DNA from: Vombatus ursinus
Taxonomy: Eukaryota; Chordata; Mammalia; Diprotodontia; Vombatidae
Direction of reading: 5' to 3'
DNA length: 64,000 nucleotides
Assembly: GCF_900497805.2 (NCBI RefSeq)
Contig: NW_020954610.1
Coordinates: 35,742,835 to 35,806,834, forward strand
The notes under the pieces were generated by a model. It was not told where the DNA came from. It searched no databases and saw only the letters and a list, made by a program, of their open reading frames with translations. The translations under genes were made by a program, and so were the position numbers. This document shows positions 10,481 to 23,079 of the stretch, piece after piece. Each line of letters opens with the position of its first letter. The first letter of the stretch is position 1.

Positions 10481-11453
10481 CTTCCTATATGCTGCTATTC
10501 ACTCTAACCCTTCAGAGGGCTTTGGATATATTTATGAAATAGTGATGGGAATGGAAGTAGAAAGTCAGAACAGTGATCAGGGAAGTAATGTGCCAACTTC
10601 ATTTACAAATCTCTTGGCACTACCAAAGAAAGAGGTATCCCTCCTTAGGATGATGGCAAGGAATGAGAGATGAAGCAGGTGAGAAAGGAAAATGAAATTT
10701 TTTTTCTGAGGCCCAGAATTTAATATTCTCAGCTTTAGAGTAAAATGACTCTATATAAACTATAAATTAACTTGTTTACAATACTGTTTGGGTTTGAATG
10801 AGTCATTATTCAGCAACCAAGAAACTCACATTGATGAGGCCCAAGGCCTGTGAGGTCCCTTCAACCTTTAAAATCCTAAAAATCTTTTATTTATAGCTTT
10901 AGCTTCTTGTTCTGCCATCTTCCCACCCCACCCCCACATTGTCCCTTCCACTCACCCTCATATTATTTTCACTATCTGAACTCAGTCCCTGATCTGGGTA
11001 CAAGTCCCAGGTCTTCAACTAACAGATTTTGCGACCTTGGATAAATCTCCTTGAGTTTTACTTTCCTCATTTGTGAAATAAGGGGGCTGTCCTAGAAAAA
11101 CTCTACAATCCTTTCCAGTTCCAGATTCCCATGATTATGTCAAAGCCAAAGATAAATGAGACCTCAGAGGTGAAATAGTCAAACTCTCTCCTTTTAGAGT
11201 GGAGAAAACCTTGGCCCAGAAAGGTTAAGTGATTTACTCAAGATTGATTAATTAGTAAACATTCGGGGCAAGATCTGAACACCTGTCCTCTTGATATAGA
11301 AGACATAGGAATAGGAATAGAACTGAATGGAAAACTCAGAAAACAAAGTCAAATGAATGGAGGGGAGAAAAGAAAAAAGTCAAGGCATATCCCACAACCC
11401 ACAAAGTAGTAGATGGCAAATTCCAAACACATAGGAAACATGCAGGGACGAAC

Positions 11454-11648
11454 TTCATTTTTTTCCCACCACCCAAGGGTGTCTGGGTCTTGCTGCGCAA
11501 ATTCCTGGGATCGCTTCACAGCCCAAAAAATGAGATATCCACTTGCACCAAGTGTGAGGAAACAGAAGAAGTTAGCAAGAAACCTCAGGAATCGGATCAA
11601 GTGGACGTTTTCTTCCCTTTGGGCTGCAAATTCTTCATCAATAGCTTC
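11454..11648 (-). CDS. TMC1: TMC1 exon: TM2-TM3 loop end and TM3
   Basis: The exon is exactly 65 codons, phase 0 at both ends. It starts [20 protein letters not shown], continues [20 protein letters not shown] into TM3, then [20 protein letters not shown] and WEKNE. Human TMC1 has FFVFLTLGGSG where this has [11 protein letters not shown]. The acceptor is ctatag. The donor is GTTCGT, a GT donor lacking the usual purine-A at +3/+4. The frame stays open past it, but homology places the exon end at WWEKNE, and the next exon continues MNM as in human. A small palindromic hAT-like element lies about 180 bp upstream in the preceding intron. Confidence 0.95.
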
Positions 11649-13146
11649 CTATAGAGAGGAGAAAAAGAAAGAAATAACAACTACTTAAAGGATCATGACT
11701 TCAGATGAACTTTATGGGAACTGAAAGTTGAAAAACCAAAGTTTTATTAGCCCCTGGGATCAATTCTACATGATAGATGAGATGTATTTGGGAAGAGATG
11801 ATCTGCTTCCTGGAAACCTTTGTTATAGGGCAGGCCTGTACAACCTGTGGCCCATGGCCATGCCAAAGAATTTCAGGCAACCCGTGAAAAATGTAGAGGA
11901 TGTTTTCCTCTACATTTTTTCACTGGCCACCCGAAATCCTTTGGTGTGCTGTAAGCGGTCCGAGGGCTGCAGGTCATGCAGACCTGTCATGAGGGTAGTA
12001 GTATTTGTAGTGTTTAAGATATTTTACAATAATATTTTGGGGAATGGTCTGTATTTTGAATAAATGTTTTTCAAATATAAAGAACAAGGCCTCAACAAAG
12101 AAAGATGACAAGGCCTAGCCCCTTTCCCCTTTGTAGAGCATGGGTATGGAACGTTGCTTAGAAGGTCAAATTTTATTAAATATCAAAATACAAATCCTGA
12201 CAACTGAGAAATTAATAAAATTCAAAGCAAGAATGACAATTTTTCTATGTATTAAAAAGTTTTAATTATTTTTTCTCCTCATTTACTTGTTTGTTCATTT
12301 ATTTACTTTAATTCTTTGTTGTAACAGATGGCTCTTTGACAGAAGGAAGAAAGGGATATAGGGAAAAATCTAGGCTAGGCAATGTAAAAACAAAAAATAT
12401 CAACAAAAATATGCTTTAAAATGGAAAAAACCCTTTCTTGCAATAACTCACATCATAATAGCTCACCTGGGTATTTTTTTTTATTGTTTGCAAAGTGCTT
12501 TCCTCATAATAGCCCCATGGAGCAGATAGTACAAATGGGATGGTGGTTGGGGGAAAAGGGGAAGGGTAGAATCTGGACCTATGATTGCTTTGGGATAGGG
12601 AACTCCCATAGAGGAAATTTTCTCTACCATTGCAGACCTGCAACTGTCTTGTCTCTGTTGTGTGTCTAGTGTCACATGTTCATTATGCTTCAGAGGTAGG
12701 ATTTGAACCCAAGTCTTCCTGACTCAGAGGCTGATATCCAATGTTCTACTACCTCTGACTGAGGAAGAAACATCCTCAGAAAAGTTAGTGGCTTGCCCAA
12801 GGTCCCAGAACTTATAAGTGGTAGAATTGGGCCTAATTCCAAGTCTACTGCTCTTTTCCACAACAGTGGCCTTTGTTCTAGTGTTAAAATTGTGAATGAC
12901 AAATCTCTCATTTCCTGTCAATGTTATTATTGTGAAAACTGAGGAAGCAGGACAATGCTATGACATTAATGTTGGGAAATGTCATCAGATTTTCTCTAAC
13001 CACAGCAGGAGTTGTCCCTAGATTCTGGTAGGCAGATACGATGAGTCAACCTTTCCTTTCTTCCTGGGATATTTTGCTAGACCACAGGAGGGGACTTGGG
13101 TTAGTGAGATTTTGCTCCCAGAAATTCAGTAGAAAAATCCCTTTAC
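11649..13146. other. TMC1 intron, 1498 bp
   Basis: The intron contains one small palindromic hAT-like element (11831-11986) and a minus-strand MIR-type SINE remnant (about 12685-12870). The remainder is AT-rich unique-looking sequence in which I recognise nothing. Confidence 0.85.
11831..11986. mobile_element. Short palindromic hAT-like element
   Basis: The left end CAGGCCTGTACAACCTGTGG and the reverse complement of the right end, CAGGTCTGCATGACCTGCAG, are clear terminal inverted repeats. The centre has a second inverted pair, 'aaaatgtagagga' and 'tcctctacatttttt', so the whole 156 bp can fold. It carries no coding capacity. The 8-bp flanks are only partly alike, so the target duplication is uncertain. 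Confidence 0.72.
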
Positions 13147-13291
13147 CTTAAAGTTCATTATGATGGAGTTAAATTTGTTGTCTGCTGTTTCAGGGTTACC
13201 AATCAGGAAGTCCCAGCTTGTGAACATTTTCCAGCTGAAATTGAAAGTGTTGTCATCCCCACCTCCATCCTCACCAAGGTTCTTTGCCATC
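13147..13291 (-). CDS. TMC1: TMC1 exon: cytosolic TM2-TM3 loop, first half
   Basis: The exon is 145 nt: one base completing the threonine codon, then 48 codons. The product begins [20 protein letters not shown], continues [20 protein letters not shown] and ends NSIIMNFK. The acidic/glycine stretch GEDGGGDD and the SWKMFTSWD block separate TMC1 from its paralogues. It forms the first half of the intracellular loop between TM2 and TM3. The acceptor is cttgacag and the donor is GTAAAG. Confidence 0.95.
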
Positions 13292-13634
13292 CTGTCAAGA
13301 CAAAAAAGCAAATCCAGAATTGGGGCCTCAAAGGGGAAGATGAAGAGGTACTATTATGGCAAAAGTGTAGATGACAAATTCAAGGGAAGAAAAAACGAAA
13401 GGAAAATGTGGGAAGGAAAAGAAACATTTTTTCCCCCAAAAGATTTTCTGGTCCTGGCTTTTTTCCATTTCTTTTTCCCAGGGCCTTCACATTTCTATGG
13501 ATGCCAAACATGAGGATTTTTTGAGCAAACTAAGGTATATAAAATACTTTTATTTTTCTAAACTAACATGAAAGGAAAATTTTAAAGGCCTGTGCTTTGG
13601 TTTTTCTCAATTATCCTCTGGCATAGTGGATTAT

Positions 13635-13800
13635 TTATTATTGTTTGTCCTCCATTCTCTAAGAGGACCAATGACTTCATGAGGTTGATGTCTTGACTTG
13701 TGAGTAAATTGTATTTAAGTGAGGCTGAGCTGTACAAAGTCATCAGTCTCACTCTCTCCTCCAGAGTCATCAGAGTCCAGTGGCAAGACATCAATCAAGA
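13635..13800 (+). mobile_element. SINE-like repeat, copy 2
   Basis: TTGTTTGTCCTCCATTCTCT, 'aagaggaccaatgacttcatgagg', 'tttaagtgaggctgag', 'ccagtggcaagacatcaatcaagac' match copy 1 at 1810-1990. Confidence 0.6.
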
Positions 13801-13884
13801 CTATTGGCGATGGCTCCAGTGGATAGGGAACCCACCTTGGAAGTCAGGAAGATCTGGGTTCCAGTGTTGCCTTTGACAGATGCA

Positions 13885-14230
13885 GGCTGTCAGTTAATCA
13901 GTAAACTTTTATTAAGCTCCTAGTATGTGGCAGGCACTGGGCTAAGCTTGAGGGATACAAAGAAAGACAAAAAACAGTCCCTGTTCTAAAGGAACTCATA
14001 GTTTAGTGGGGGAGACAACATTAAAACAACTATATAAAACAAGATATATGCAAAATAAATTAGAGATGGCCAACTGAAGTAAGGCTCTACCATCAAGGGA
14101 TTTGGGAAGCCTTCTTATATACTGGCTGGAACTTGAAAGAAGCTAGGGAAACCAGTAGGTGAAAGATGAAGATGGAGAGCATTCTAAGTATGAAGGAAAA
14201 CCTGTGAAAATGTCCCAAGTCAATGACTCT
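13885..14230 (+). mobile_element. L2 fragment
   Basis: TTTTATTAAGCTCCTAGTAT, 'ggcaggcactgggctaagc', 'tagtgggggagacaacatt', 'gggaagccttcttatatactgg', 'gagagcattctaag'. Confidence 0.72.
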
Positions 14231-14869
14231 GGGCACAACTTCTCAATGCCCCAGACTATCCTCTAAAACTATAAATTGTAAAGTAGGTGCTAGATCTTGA
14301 ACTTTAGTGAGAATTTCTTCCTCCTGAGTTCCTAAGACCAACAAAATTACAGGTCCAGGAAAAAGAAAAAAGTCCTTTATTAATTTTAAAAAAATTCTAC
14401 TGGCAAAAGAAAATTCTACCAAAAACATGTTTATCTATTCACATCGCTCCAAAATTTGCACTGAGTTGACAAAGCTAGATTTTAAAATGTTTTTAATACC
14501 AAGTAATTATAGTTACCCCTATAGAAATAGAAACAGTTTTTTTTCATGGAGCATGAATGATATTCACTTGTAGTTTGGTTTGAGTGGTTCCAGATCTTGG
14601 TTCCACATGCCCTACCTCTATTTTTTATCACCATCAGTCTATTCAGTATTAGATTGGAGGCATTAACATTCTATAAAAATTCACCTCATTAAAAAAAATA
14701 AACAAAAACCACAATGTAATTAAAAAAACAACCCCCAATTCTTTATTTGATAGCTTTCTTAAGGAAACTGTGCTGTGTCTATTTGTCTTTTATCCTTATT
14801 TTATAAGAATTCTCCCCTAGACAGAGTTGTAAAAGGTAGCTCAAATGCTATGACAGAGACGACAACAAT

Positions 14870-15130
14870 GATGATGAATGATGATAAATATTTATATAGG
14901 TTAAGATTATCAAAATGCCTTTTGTATATTATCTAATTTGATTCTGATAACAATCCTTTGAAGTAGATGCTGTTGTTATTTTACCAATTTTGCAATTGAA
15001 AAAAATGAGTCTGTGAGAGACTAATTGACTTGTCTAAAATCATGGAGCTGGTACATGAGCCAAATTTTAGGGCAGGATTCAATCTCAGATCTTCCTGCCT
15101 CCATGCCCAACACACTCTAACCACTATAAG
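14870..15130 (-). mobile_element. MIR/THER-type SINE
   Basis: Reverse-oriented remnants: 'tcctttgaagtagatgctgttgttatttt', 'gacttgtctaaaatcatggagctgg', 'gattcaatctcagatcttcctgcc', 'ccaacacactctaaccac'. Confidence 0.6.
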
Positions 15131-15954
15131 GGACCCAACCTCAGAGTTCACCTAGTCCAACTACCTCCTTTTACTAATGAAGAAAACTGAGGCCTAGGGC
15201 CCTCAAGTGTGTTATCTGGAAGAGACAACAGTTCATTCAACGATCCCTTTAACACTCGTTATCTTTAGCTGGGAGAAGACGCTAAAGTAATAAGACACAA
15301 GACAGAAGAGTTGCAAGAGGGGTAAGAGATAGGAAAAGGTGGCTGATGAGGGGGGGAGTTGACAAAAAAAAAGACTTACGAAGAGAAATTGGAAGGCGTT
15401 TGGGATGTTGAAAGGAATGGAAGGCACTGAGGACAAATCTCAAGATGGTCAGTACCACTTCACACATAGTTCAGATCCTGCTTAAACTTGTTTTTCAAGG
15501 GGCTTAACTAGGAGACCATGCCATGTAGTACAGGCAGTTTGGACCACGAAAAGTTTATGCGCCTTTAGCTAAATCTTTCACTCTGAATAGCATTTTTATT
15601 TCTTATTTGTTTTTAATTTTGCTCTTGTATCACTTAATATACTGGTTGAGTTTTTAGCATTTTGTAATTATGCCCAGAGGCATGTTTTTTCACAAATCAC
15701 ATAAAAAACCTTCTGAAAAATAGGCCAATAGTATCATAGAAATATGCTAACAATGAAGGGAGGGAAAAAGGGGAGAGAGTTAGATGGAGAAGACCAAGAA
15801 AGACATTCCACTAAGGTGCAATGCTTTTGTCAACTGCAACCTACTTGAATCCAAGGTGTAGTCAACCTGAAGTTTTCAACAATCAATCAGCCAATCAAAT
15901 AATGTTTTGTCTAAATTAGCTAGCATACAAATAATAACTCATTGAGCATTAACC

Positions 15955-16120
15955 AAAGACTAAGTGACCCTGGGCAAGTCACTTAACCTCTGCCTATCAT
16001 AGTCCCAACTATAAAATGTACATAATAGCACTTACCTCCCAGAGTTGTTGTAAGGATAAAATGAGATAATATTTACAATGCTCTTTGCAAACCTTAAATC
16101 ACTATATAAAAGTTGTTGTC
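15955..16120 (+). mobile_element. MIR/THER-type SINE
   Basis: 'agtgaccctgggcaagtcacttaacctctgcc', 'agttgttgtaaggataaaatgagataat', 'gcaaaccttaaatcactatataaa'. Confidence 0.72.
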
Positions 16121-17439
16121 ACTATTATATAAAAATCCAGGGATGTTTGTGTCTTACTGGTTTTGTGAAACATTCTCTTTCATGAATCTACTGATGTAGA
16201 ATCTGAAAGTCACTCTCAGTTATGGAAACCTGGAGTCAGGAGTCAACTTTGCCTTGACTCAATATATCCCATAGTTCTTTAGTCTAATTCTGTATGTTAA
16301 AAACCAGTATTTTCCCTGACTTGATCAAAATTAGCCCTAAACCTATACTAATGTGATTTTAAATAAACAATATTGATTAAATTGTTTATTATGCTGCTTT
16401 TGTATTTCTCCTTTAAAATCCACATTTCGGAATAATGACAAGCCTAGACTTCATAAAAAAAAATTATGTGGTTATGTGCTCTGGACCTATGATTTTATTG
16501 GGAGCAGGAACTTCTAAAAAAAGAAATTGTTCTCTGCAACTTGTAGTCTTAAAGAGTAGTCCAACACAGTGAGAGGTGAAGTGACTTGCCCAGGGTTCTA
16601 CGGCCAGCATTTATCAAAATCAGTACTTGAACCCATATCTTTATGATTCTACAGCCAGCTCTCTATTCACTACACCAGGCTACCTCTCTGATTATCATGA
16701 CAGAAATGATGATTTCTCTCTTATATTAATAACTAATTACTATTGGGAAGATCCAGAATTTTTTCCCTTCCTATTTCCTCATTCTTTACTCAAGTCAGCC
16801 CCTGAAGAATAGGGTTGATAACGGGATTGGATTTAACATTCTCCTCAATCTTATTCAGATCCCACCTAACTAGGGAAGTCCATTGTGGTCTACTCAGGCT
16901 AGGGTGGGGGTAATCCTTTCAGAAGTTCCCCAAGTGGGCAATACCACCCCTTGAGGGGCACTGGAATGATGCAGGTTGGCAGTATTAGTTTCAGGTACAA
17001 TTGGGGACATTGAATAAAAGTAAGGGGGCGGTGGAAGCATAAGGAAAGGAGAGAAGAAAATTTTGAAAAACCATTTGTACATGCTCTATCTGTTGTATAA
17101 CAATTAAAATCATAGTGATTACATTGTTTTCCAAATAAACACACAAAATGCAACTTAAAACTGATCAGTGGTCAAGTCCACTGATAGGTCTTAACAAGTA
17201 AGTGTTGGCAAGTGAGTGTGTCAAGCATTGTTGGGAAGTCCAGCATACATGGTTGGGAATATTGTAAACAAGGACTTGTTTACAATACGGTACTATTTGG
17301 TTACATGACACAATATCACATCATTAAAATTTCAGTGCAGGAAACATCCTACAAATTTACAATAAATGATTAAATTTAAGATGCAACATTTTAAAAAATT
17401 ATATATTTTGGGAAATGACACTAATTAGAAAAAAAAACG

Positions 17440-17545
17440 TTAAAGGACTAAAGAAAGTAGATTCCCAGGGGCTGCTGAGTAATTTTTTTTTAAAAGGGGT
17501 TAATAGGATAAATAAGATTGCCAAGCTGGGGGTGGTCTGGGAGTA
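17440..17545 (-). mobile_element. hAT-like DNA element end
   Basis: It shares 'aagaaagtagatt(t/c)ccaggg', a T run, 'taaaagg' and 'aaataag' with 1-88. The other end of the element is not clear. Confidence 0.45.
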
Positions 17546-18019
17546 CAAGTGACATAGTCAAAGTCATTACACCAGCCCCTCATTAGAATTGGTCAACCTC
17601 TCATTATAATAGTCATTCTCTCATTAATTGCTAACCCATCAGAGTTGATTGCTGTCTGTTGTCTACTCTTTCAAGGGCATATAAGCATCAATAGGTTGCC
17701 ATGATCTGTCTTTGGTGTATGAGAGCCGGCCAAATGATCATCCTTTCATTAATTATTCACCAGCCATAATGAATAAAATGATTGATTACCCAGAAATTAT
17801 GTCTCTCAAACTTTTTATACATCACAATCATTATCATTTAAAAAATAATTCAAATGGCTTGCATACACATGGATTTCTGATGGTGTGGTCATCAGAACAT
17901 CTCATTTCTCACCTGGCTACAATACTGTGTCATTCTCTGACTTCTCCATCATGCCTCAGGAAACTCATTCTTGACTTCCCTGAGCCACACACCCACATGA
18001 TTTTCAGTTTCCTTTGGTG

Positions 18020-18155
18020 TATTATCTTTCCCCGATTGGATTATAAACTCCTTGAGGGCAGAGACTATCTTTCTTTTTATACTTGTATCTCGAACTCTTA
18101 TCACAGTGCCTGGTATAGAGTAGATGTTTAATACATGTTTATTGATTGATTGGCC
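18020..18155 (+). mobile_element. L2 3' tail
   Basis: 'ggattataaactccttgagggcagagac' then 'cacagtgcctggtatagagtag' and 'ttattgattgattgg'. Confidence 0.72.
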
Positions 18156-18483
18156 CAAAATTAAGAAAAACTTAAACATATCTTCCTACATCAAAGACTT
18201 CACAGAAAGCACCATAGTCAAGGCAATGGAAAGTTGCAGTAAGACAACAATGAATTGAATTGGGATCAGGAAAGAGACCCTCAGGGGAAATTTTGGTTGA
18301 AAAAAATGAAAATTGCTTAAATGCATATGTAGCCAGCAAATCCTGCTGGTCACTTGATGGGTATTCTGAGGATAATCTTAACACCAAGATTTCCAATCTA
18401 GAAAACTTAGTTTTTCCTTATTGATAAATGAATGAATGAATACTAAACAGCTATTGCTCACACATCATACAATACACACTGTA

Positions 18484-18556
18484 TTGGGGTTTTTTGTTTT
18501 GTTTTTTTTTTGTTTTTGTTTTTGTTGGTTTTTTTTTTTGTTTGTGTTTTTGCTCC
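18484..18556. repeat. T-rich TTTG tract
   Basis: T runs separated by G, possibly the tail of a reverse-oriented retroelement whose body I cannot identify. Confidence 0.7.
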
Positions 18557-19204
18557 ACTGCTCGTCAGATGTAGGCTTTTATTTATAATTATGTCTATTG
18601 ATATCAGAATGTTTCTTAAATAGCTGCAATTTACTTTGGGTCACTAGTTGCCTTATTCCCAAGTATTACCTCCTCGGTAATAATAGTGCTCACATTGCTG
18701 GATTTTGCAATAAACAATGAAGCTCATTAAGCACCTAGAAGGCAGAAGGTACTAAAAGATAATAACTTTAGGTTTTAAGTACGTATTGATTTCTTGTTCA
18801 GAGAGAGGGGAAAAAATTACATCTTAATCAGTCCCAGTCTTATTATGAACAGAGTACATGTTCAAGGATTTAGTTACCAGCTGCTCCCGGAGCCTGCCAT
18901 AGCATCATTAGAGAATCAAACTTTTGGGATAGGCCTTATTTTTAGAGAAGTTGCATATGGGCTCCATTGCCTTATCCTTGGCACCTCTAAGTCACCTTTC
19001 TAAAATATGCAAATATCTCAGGAAGTGATAATAGATTAAGCTGTTGTTGGGTATTAAAAACTTAATGTGAATTACTTTGCTTTCTTCAGGTAACTTAAAG
19101 AAATGGAAATTTTTGTTGAAAGTAAAGAGGGATGATTTTGGAGGATAAAACATTATCTAATAGAAAGTAAGCTCCATGAGGATAAGGATTTTTTTCCTTT
19201 TGTT

Positions 19205-19375
19205 ACCCCAGCTATTATCCCCATTTTACAGATGAAAAACTGAGCCTGAGAGAGTTTAAGTGACTCATCTAGGGTAACAGAGCTAATCAGGCTTCTGAGG
19301 AAGGATTCAAGCTTAGGTCTTTCAGAATCCAATACTTTATCCACCGTACTGTACTTGACCTCAGAGGCCATCTAG
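19205..19375 (-). mobile_element. MIR/THER-type SINE
   Basis: 'attttacagatgaaaaactgagcctgagag', 'taagtgactcatctagggtaacagagct', 'gaatccaatactttatccacc', the reverse of the MIR order. Confidence 0.65.
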
Positions 19376-20101
19376 TATGACTTCTTCCTTTTACAGAGAA
19401 CAGACAGGCATCCAGTCTAATATAGTGCCTGGCACAAAGTAGTGTTTAATAAATGTTTTTGGAATTGAATTGAATTAAATCTAATCCAAGGAGGTCAAGG
19501 ATGTATGGAATACACAGCAAACCTGGTGGAATGCATTTGTCTTACCATTTTTTCATTTATTCACTTATGTTGCCTCTTTCTAACTGGAGAAGGAGAAGGG
19601 TAGTGAGAGAAGGAGTGATAAGAAAAGGAAGAGGAACATTGGAAAAGAATAAAGGGGAGGAAAAAAAAGATGAACATACAATTTTTTTCAATGCTTCACT
19701 CAGATTTTTTTTTCTATGTCTTTTGTCATATAAATTGCCCCAACAAAGGCTTTTTGACAGTTGCTTGGAGTCTGCCTCGTTAGCTTTCCTTGACAATATG
19801 GTAGTCATCAACAGGTATATAACTACCTTTTATCTACTTGGAAAAGGGAGCATAATAACCCACTCCTCTTTCATTTAACTGCAACCAAAAGGCATGTGAT
19901 TGGATTGAAGCAGGAGCTTTGTATTGTGAACATAGTTAGAACTCCTTAATTCAAAAGGAATTTAGGATCATAGATTTAGACCTTGGGAGATACAAGGCCT
20001 TCATTTTGTAGATGAGGTTACTGAGACACAGAAAGGTTAAATAATTTTTCCCAAGGTGACAAACTAGTGAGTGGCAGGGCTGAGATTCAGAATGAGGTCC
20101 C

Positions 20102-20158
20102 CATCATTATCATCATCATCATTGTCATCGTCATCATTGTTATCATCATCATCATCCA
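20102..20158. repeat. (ATC)n microsatellite
   Basis: ATC/GTC units with small changes. Confidence 0.9.
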
Positions 20159-20283
20159 GTGCTTATTCTATGTCCCCCAAATGGCCCTCACATCTGGCAT
20201 AGAGCTAGAATGCAGAAGGTACAATGTTGCCTCCAGCCTGCAGGAGATGGTGCACAATGCCTTCAGCAAGAAATGGGGTATAA

Positions 20284-20459
20284 GGGGCAGCTGGGTGGTA
20301 TAATGGATAGAGCACCAGGCCTGAAGTCAGGAGGATCTGAGTTCAAATCCGACCTCAGACACTTGATACTTACTAGCTGTGTGACCCTGGGCAAGTCACT
20401 TAACCCCAATTGCCTCGCAAAAATAATACTAAATAAATTCTTTAAAAAAATAAAATAAA
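20284..20459 (+). mobile_element. tRNA-derived SINE, short type
   Basis: Head GGGGCAGCTGGGTGGTATAA, B-box-like GTTCAAATCCGAC, an A/T-rich tail. The flanks 'aagaaatggggta' and 'aagaaattgggta' are a slightly diverged target duplication. Confidence 0.9.
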
Positions 20460-20519
20460 AAGAAATTGGGTAAATACACATGGATTATATATCTATAGTT
20501 GCAAAGGCACTCAGAGGCT

Positions 20520-20675
20520 ATCTGGTCCAACCTGTTTATTTTATAAGTGAGGAAACTGAGGCTGAGAGGTAAGTGACTTGCCGAAAGTCACACATGTAAG
20601 AAGTAGTAAAATGAAGATTTAAAGCCAGGACATCTGATTTCAAATGCAGTGTGCTCTTTCCACTGTACCAGACTT
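20520..20675 (-). mobile_element. MIR/THER-type SINE
   Basis: 'tctggtccaacc', 'gaggaaactgaggctgagag', 'gtgacttgccgaaagtcacaca', 'gtgtgctctttccactgtacca'. Confidence 0.7.
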
Positions 20676-20777
20676 TACCAGGCCTGAGTGAAATCAGGCA
20701 AGACATCTGCTCAGAGTCATTCTTTTCCCTTTCTTCCCTCCTCCTTTTCCTGGTGTGCAGAGGGATAGTGGTAGTAT

Positions 20778-20865
20778 ATCTGCCTCTGTCTCTGTCTCTC
20801 TCTGTTTCTCTCTCTATTTCTCTGTCTCTATCTGTCTCTGTCTCTCTGTCTCTCTCTCTCTCTTT
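20778..20865. repeat. CT/TCTG-rich tract
   Basis: TCTG and CT units over about 90 bp. A similar tract lies at 21080-21150. Confidence 0.85.
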
Positions 20866-22689
20866 GGAGCTGAAAAGCCAGCATGGGGTCAAGATAGGCC
20901 CACCCAAATGGGCCTAACAGTAGTAAACTAAACTCATTCTATTTGCAGGAATGCTTTTACATCTTTGGGGCTATGTTAAGAAAAATCTCAGGCTTTAGAG
21001 GTTGTTTTGGATAAATTTGTGTGTCTGTACTGAGCCAGAATTTTCCGTGAAATAGGCTTACAGATCTTCATTAAATCTCTTTCTCTCTCTCTTTCTGGTT
21101 TTCTGTCTGTCTCATCTCTGCTTCTGTCTGTCTCTGTCTCTCCATCTCTGTGTGGATGTCCATCTGCCTCAAAAGTATCTCTCCTTAATTAGGGGAATTC
21201 AAGCAGCTCTGAATCCTATTGTCCATAGTTTAACCATCCCTAGGGTTTATCACCCCAGGTGGGTCAGTTGCACCCCCTTATAGAATGAAAGATCTAATCT
21301 GGCACTTCTCTGAATTGCAACATCAGGATGAATATAGGAACAGTGGATAGGGATGATGACATTTTGGGCAGACCAAAAAATATCTTTAAATGCATTTATT
21401 AGACTAGAGTATTCACGTGTATATGTTGCATGTTTAGTCAGAGTTTTGCCTTTAATATGACACTACAAGAAACAGAATATTTTGGTGTTGTGAACAGGTA
21501 CCTGAAATCCATTTCCATAAGTATTAGAAGTTAGAATCCTGTTTCCAGATGGGAGCATGCCCAAAGCAAGGAATCCCTGTGTGCCCCCAGGAAACAGCTT
21601 TGTGAAAAGAGCCTGAACAAACCAGAACATTTCTAGCCCAGTTCAGACTTTATTATTTAGGCATGGAAAGATTAGAGTCCCATCCTGACCAATACCTTAG
21701 TTGTGCTAAAAAAACCAGTCAAGTCCAATCTATTTAATGCACTATTTCCAGGAGTAATGATTAGGTCCTGCTATTTAACTAATCTTATTTGGGTTTGAAA
21801 TCTAATGAGGACAACATATAAGGTACTTAATTTTATACATTTACAGTATGGTAGCACATAATTCTAATTCACTAATTTGATTGACCTAAGTCTATAAATA
21901 CAAAATATTTTTAATAGCATCTAACATATACTCCTTTCTAATATTTGAATGTGTAAAGAGAAGGGATGAGACAGCAATCTGAGTGTAGCAATACGAATAC
22001 AGCACAAAGGTTCCCAATTCTACTTTATCTTTCTAATATTAAGTATCTATGTGGTTTTTGTGCCAGGGGTATTATAGTTGTTTATATATGTCTGTGTATA
22101 GATATATAGATATAGATAGATATAGATATATCCTAATATCAAGTCAGCTTGGGGAGTTTCCTTCTGAGGGGGAAACAAAATCAATCACAAAATTTGATTT
22201 GACCTGACGGGCCCTTGTTGTGTTTTCTGATTATTGCTATGGGGTCTGGAAAGGCCTAAAAGAGCCCTGAGATTATAAGCTAACTTAAAAAAAAAAAAGC
22301 TATTCATACTACCCTGTAGAAAAGTGGTTGTTCAGTGACCTCTTATTTGGGGCAAGAGAGATAGAGCAATTTATTGATTGAGTCATCCATGAGTTTAGGA
22401 TTAGGACTATAGACCAGTGAGTTTTAGGATTCAGAACTGATAGCAGACCACTGGCAGATGCCAGGATTAACCAGCCAGTGACTAGGTTGGCTTTTGATGC
22501 ATTAGGAGCAATGGATGAATTGGTTATACGTATATCTAAATGATATGTGTTGGTGGTACATTAGTACTTGGTATGAGACTCCAATATGTAACATTATCTC
22601 AATAGTAGTCTATAGCAGTTAATTTTGCTCTGGGTCTCATGTTTTGTATGACCTATGTACTTGCTCTATAGTACTGAATCAGGAGGTGG

Positions 22690-22885
22690 AATGACGTGGT
22701 GAATAGGACACTCTATTTGGAGTCAGAAATATAAGGTTCAAATCCCAGCTTAGAAATTGATTAACTGTAGGATTCAGGGCAAGTTGCTTAAATTCTCTGC
22801 TTCTGTTTCTTCAGATGTAAAATGATGGGGTTAGACTCAATGGCTTCCAAGGTCCCTTTCAGCTCTAAATCTATGGTCCTATATG
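22690..22885 (+). mobile_element. MIR/THER-type SINE
   Basis: 'tggagtcagaaatataaggttcaaatccc', 'ggcaagttgcttaaattctctgc', 'ttagactcaatggcttccaaggtccctttcagctctaaatctatg'. Confidence 0.72.
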
Positions 22886-23079
22886 CTTAGAAATGTTTCT
22901 AAAAGTGCTATTGCTATATATACTATGTCTTTTGCATGTGATTTATGTGGTTTATTGCAAGCAACTTTAATGTGGATTAACCTGCAATGTACCTTTCTAT
23001 ATACTGTGTATTTGGGACAACTATTTAGGACCATGTTATTTGGCAATTTATAAATGTTCATAATATGTGCTTAATGCAT

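Noticed and set aside
17712-18131. A 139-codon plus-strand open frame
   Set aside because: It runs into an L2 3' tail and shows no known domain. Such lengths arise by chance in a window this size.
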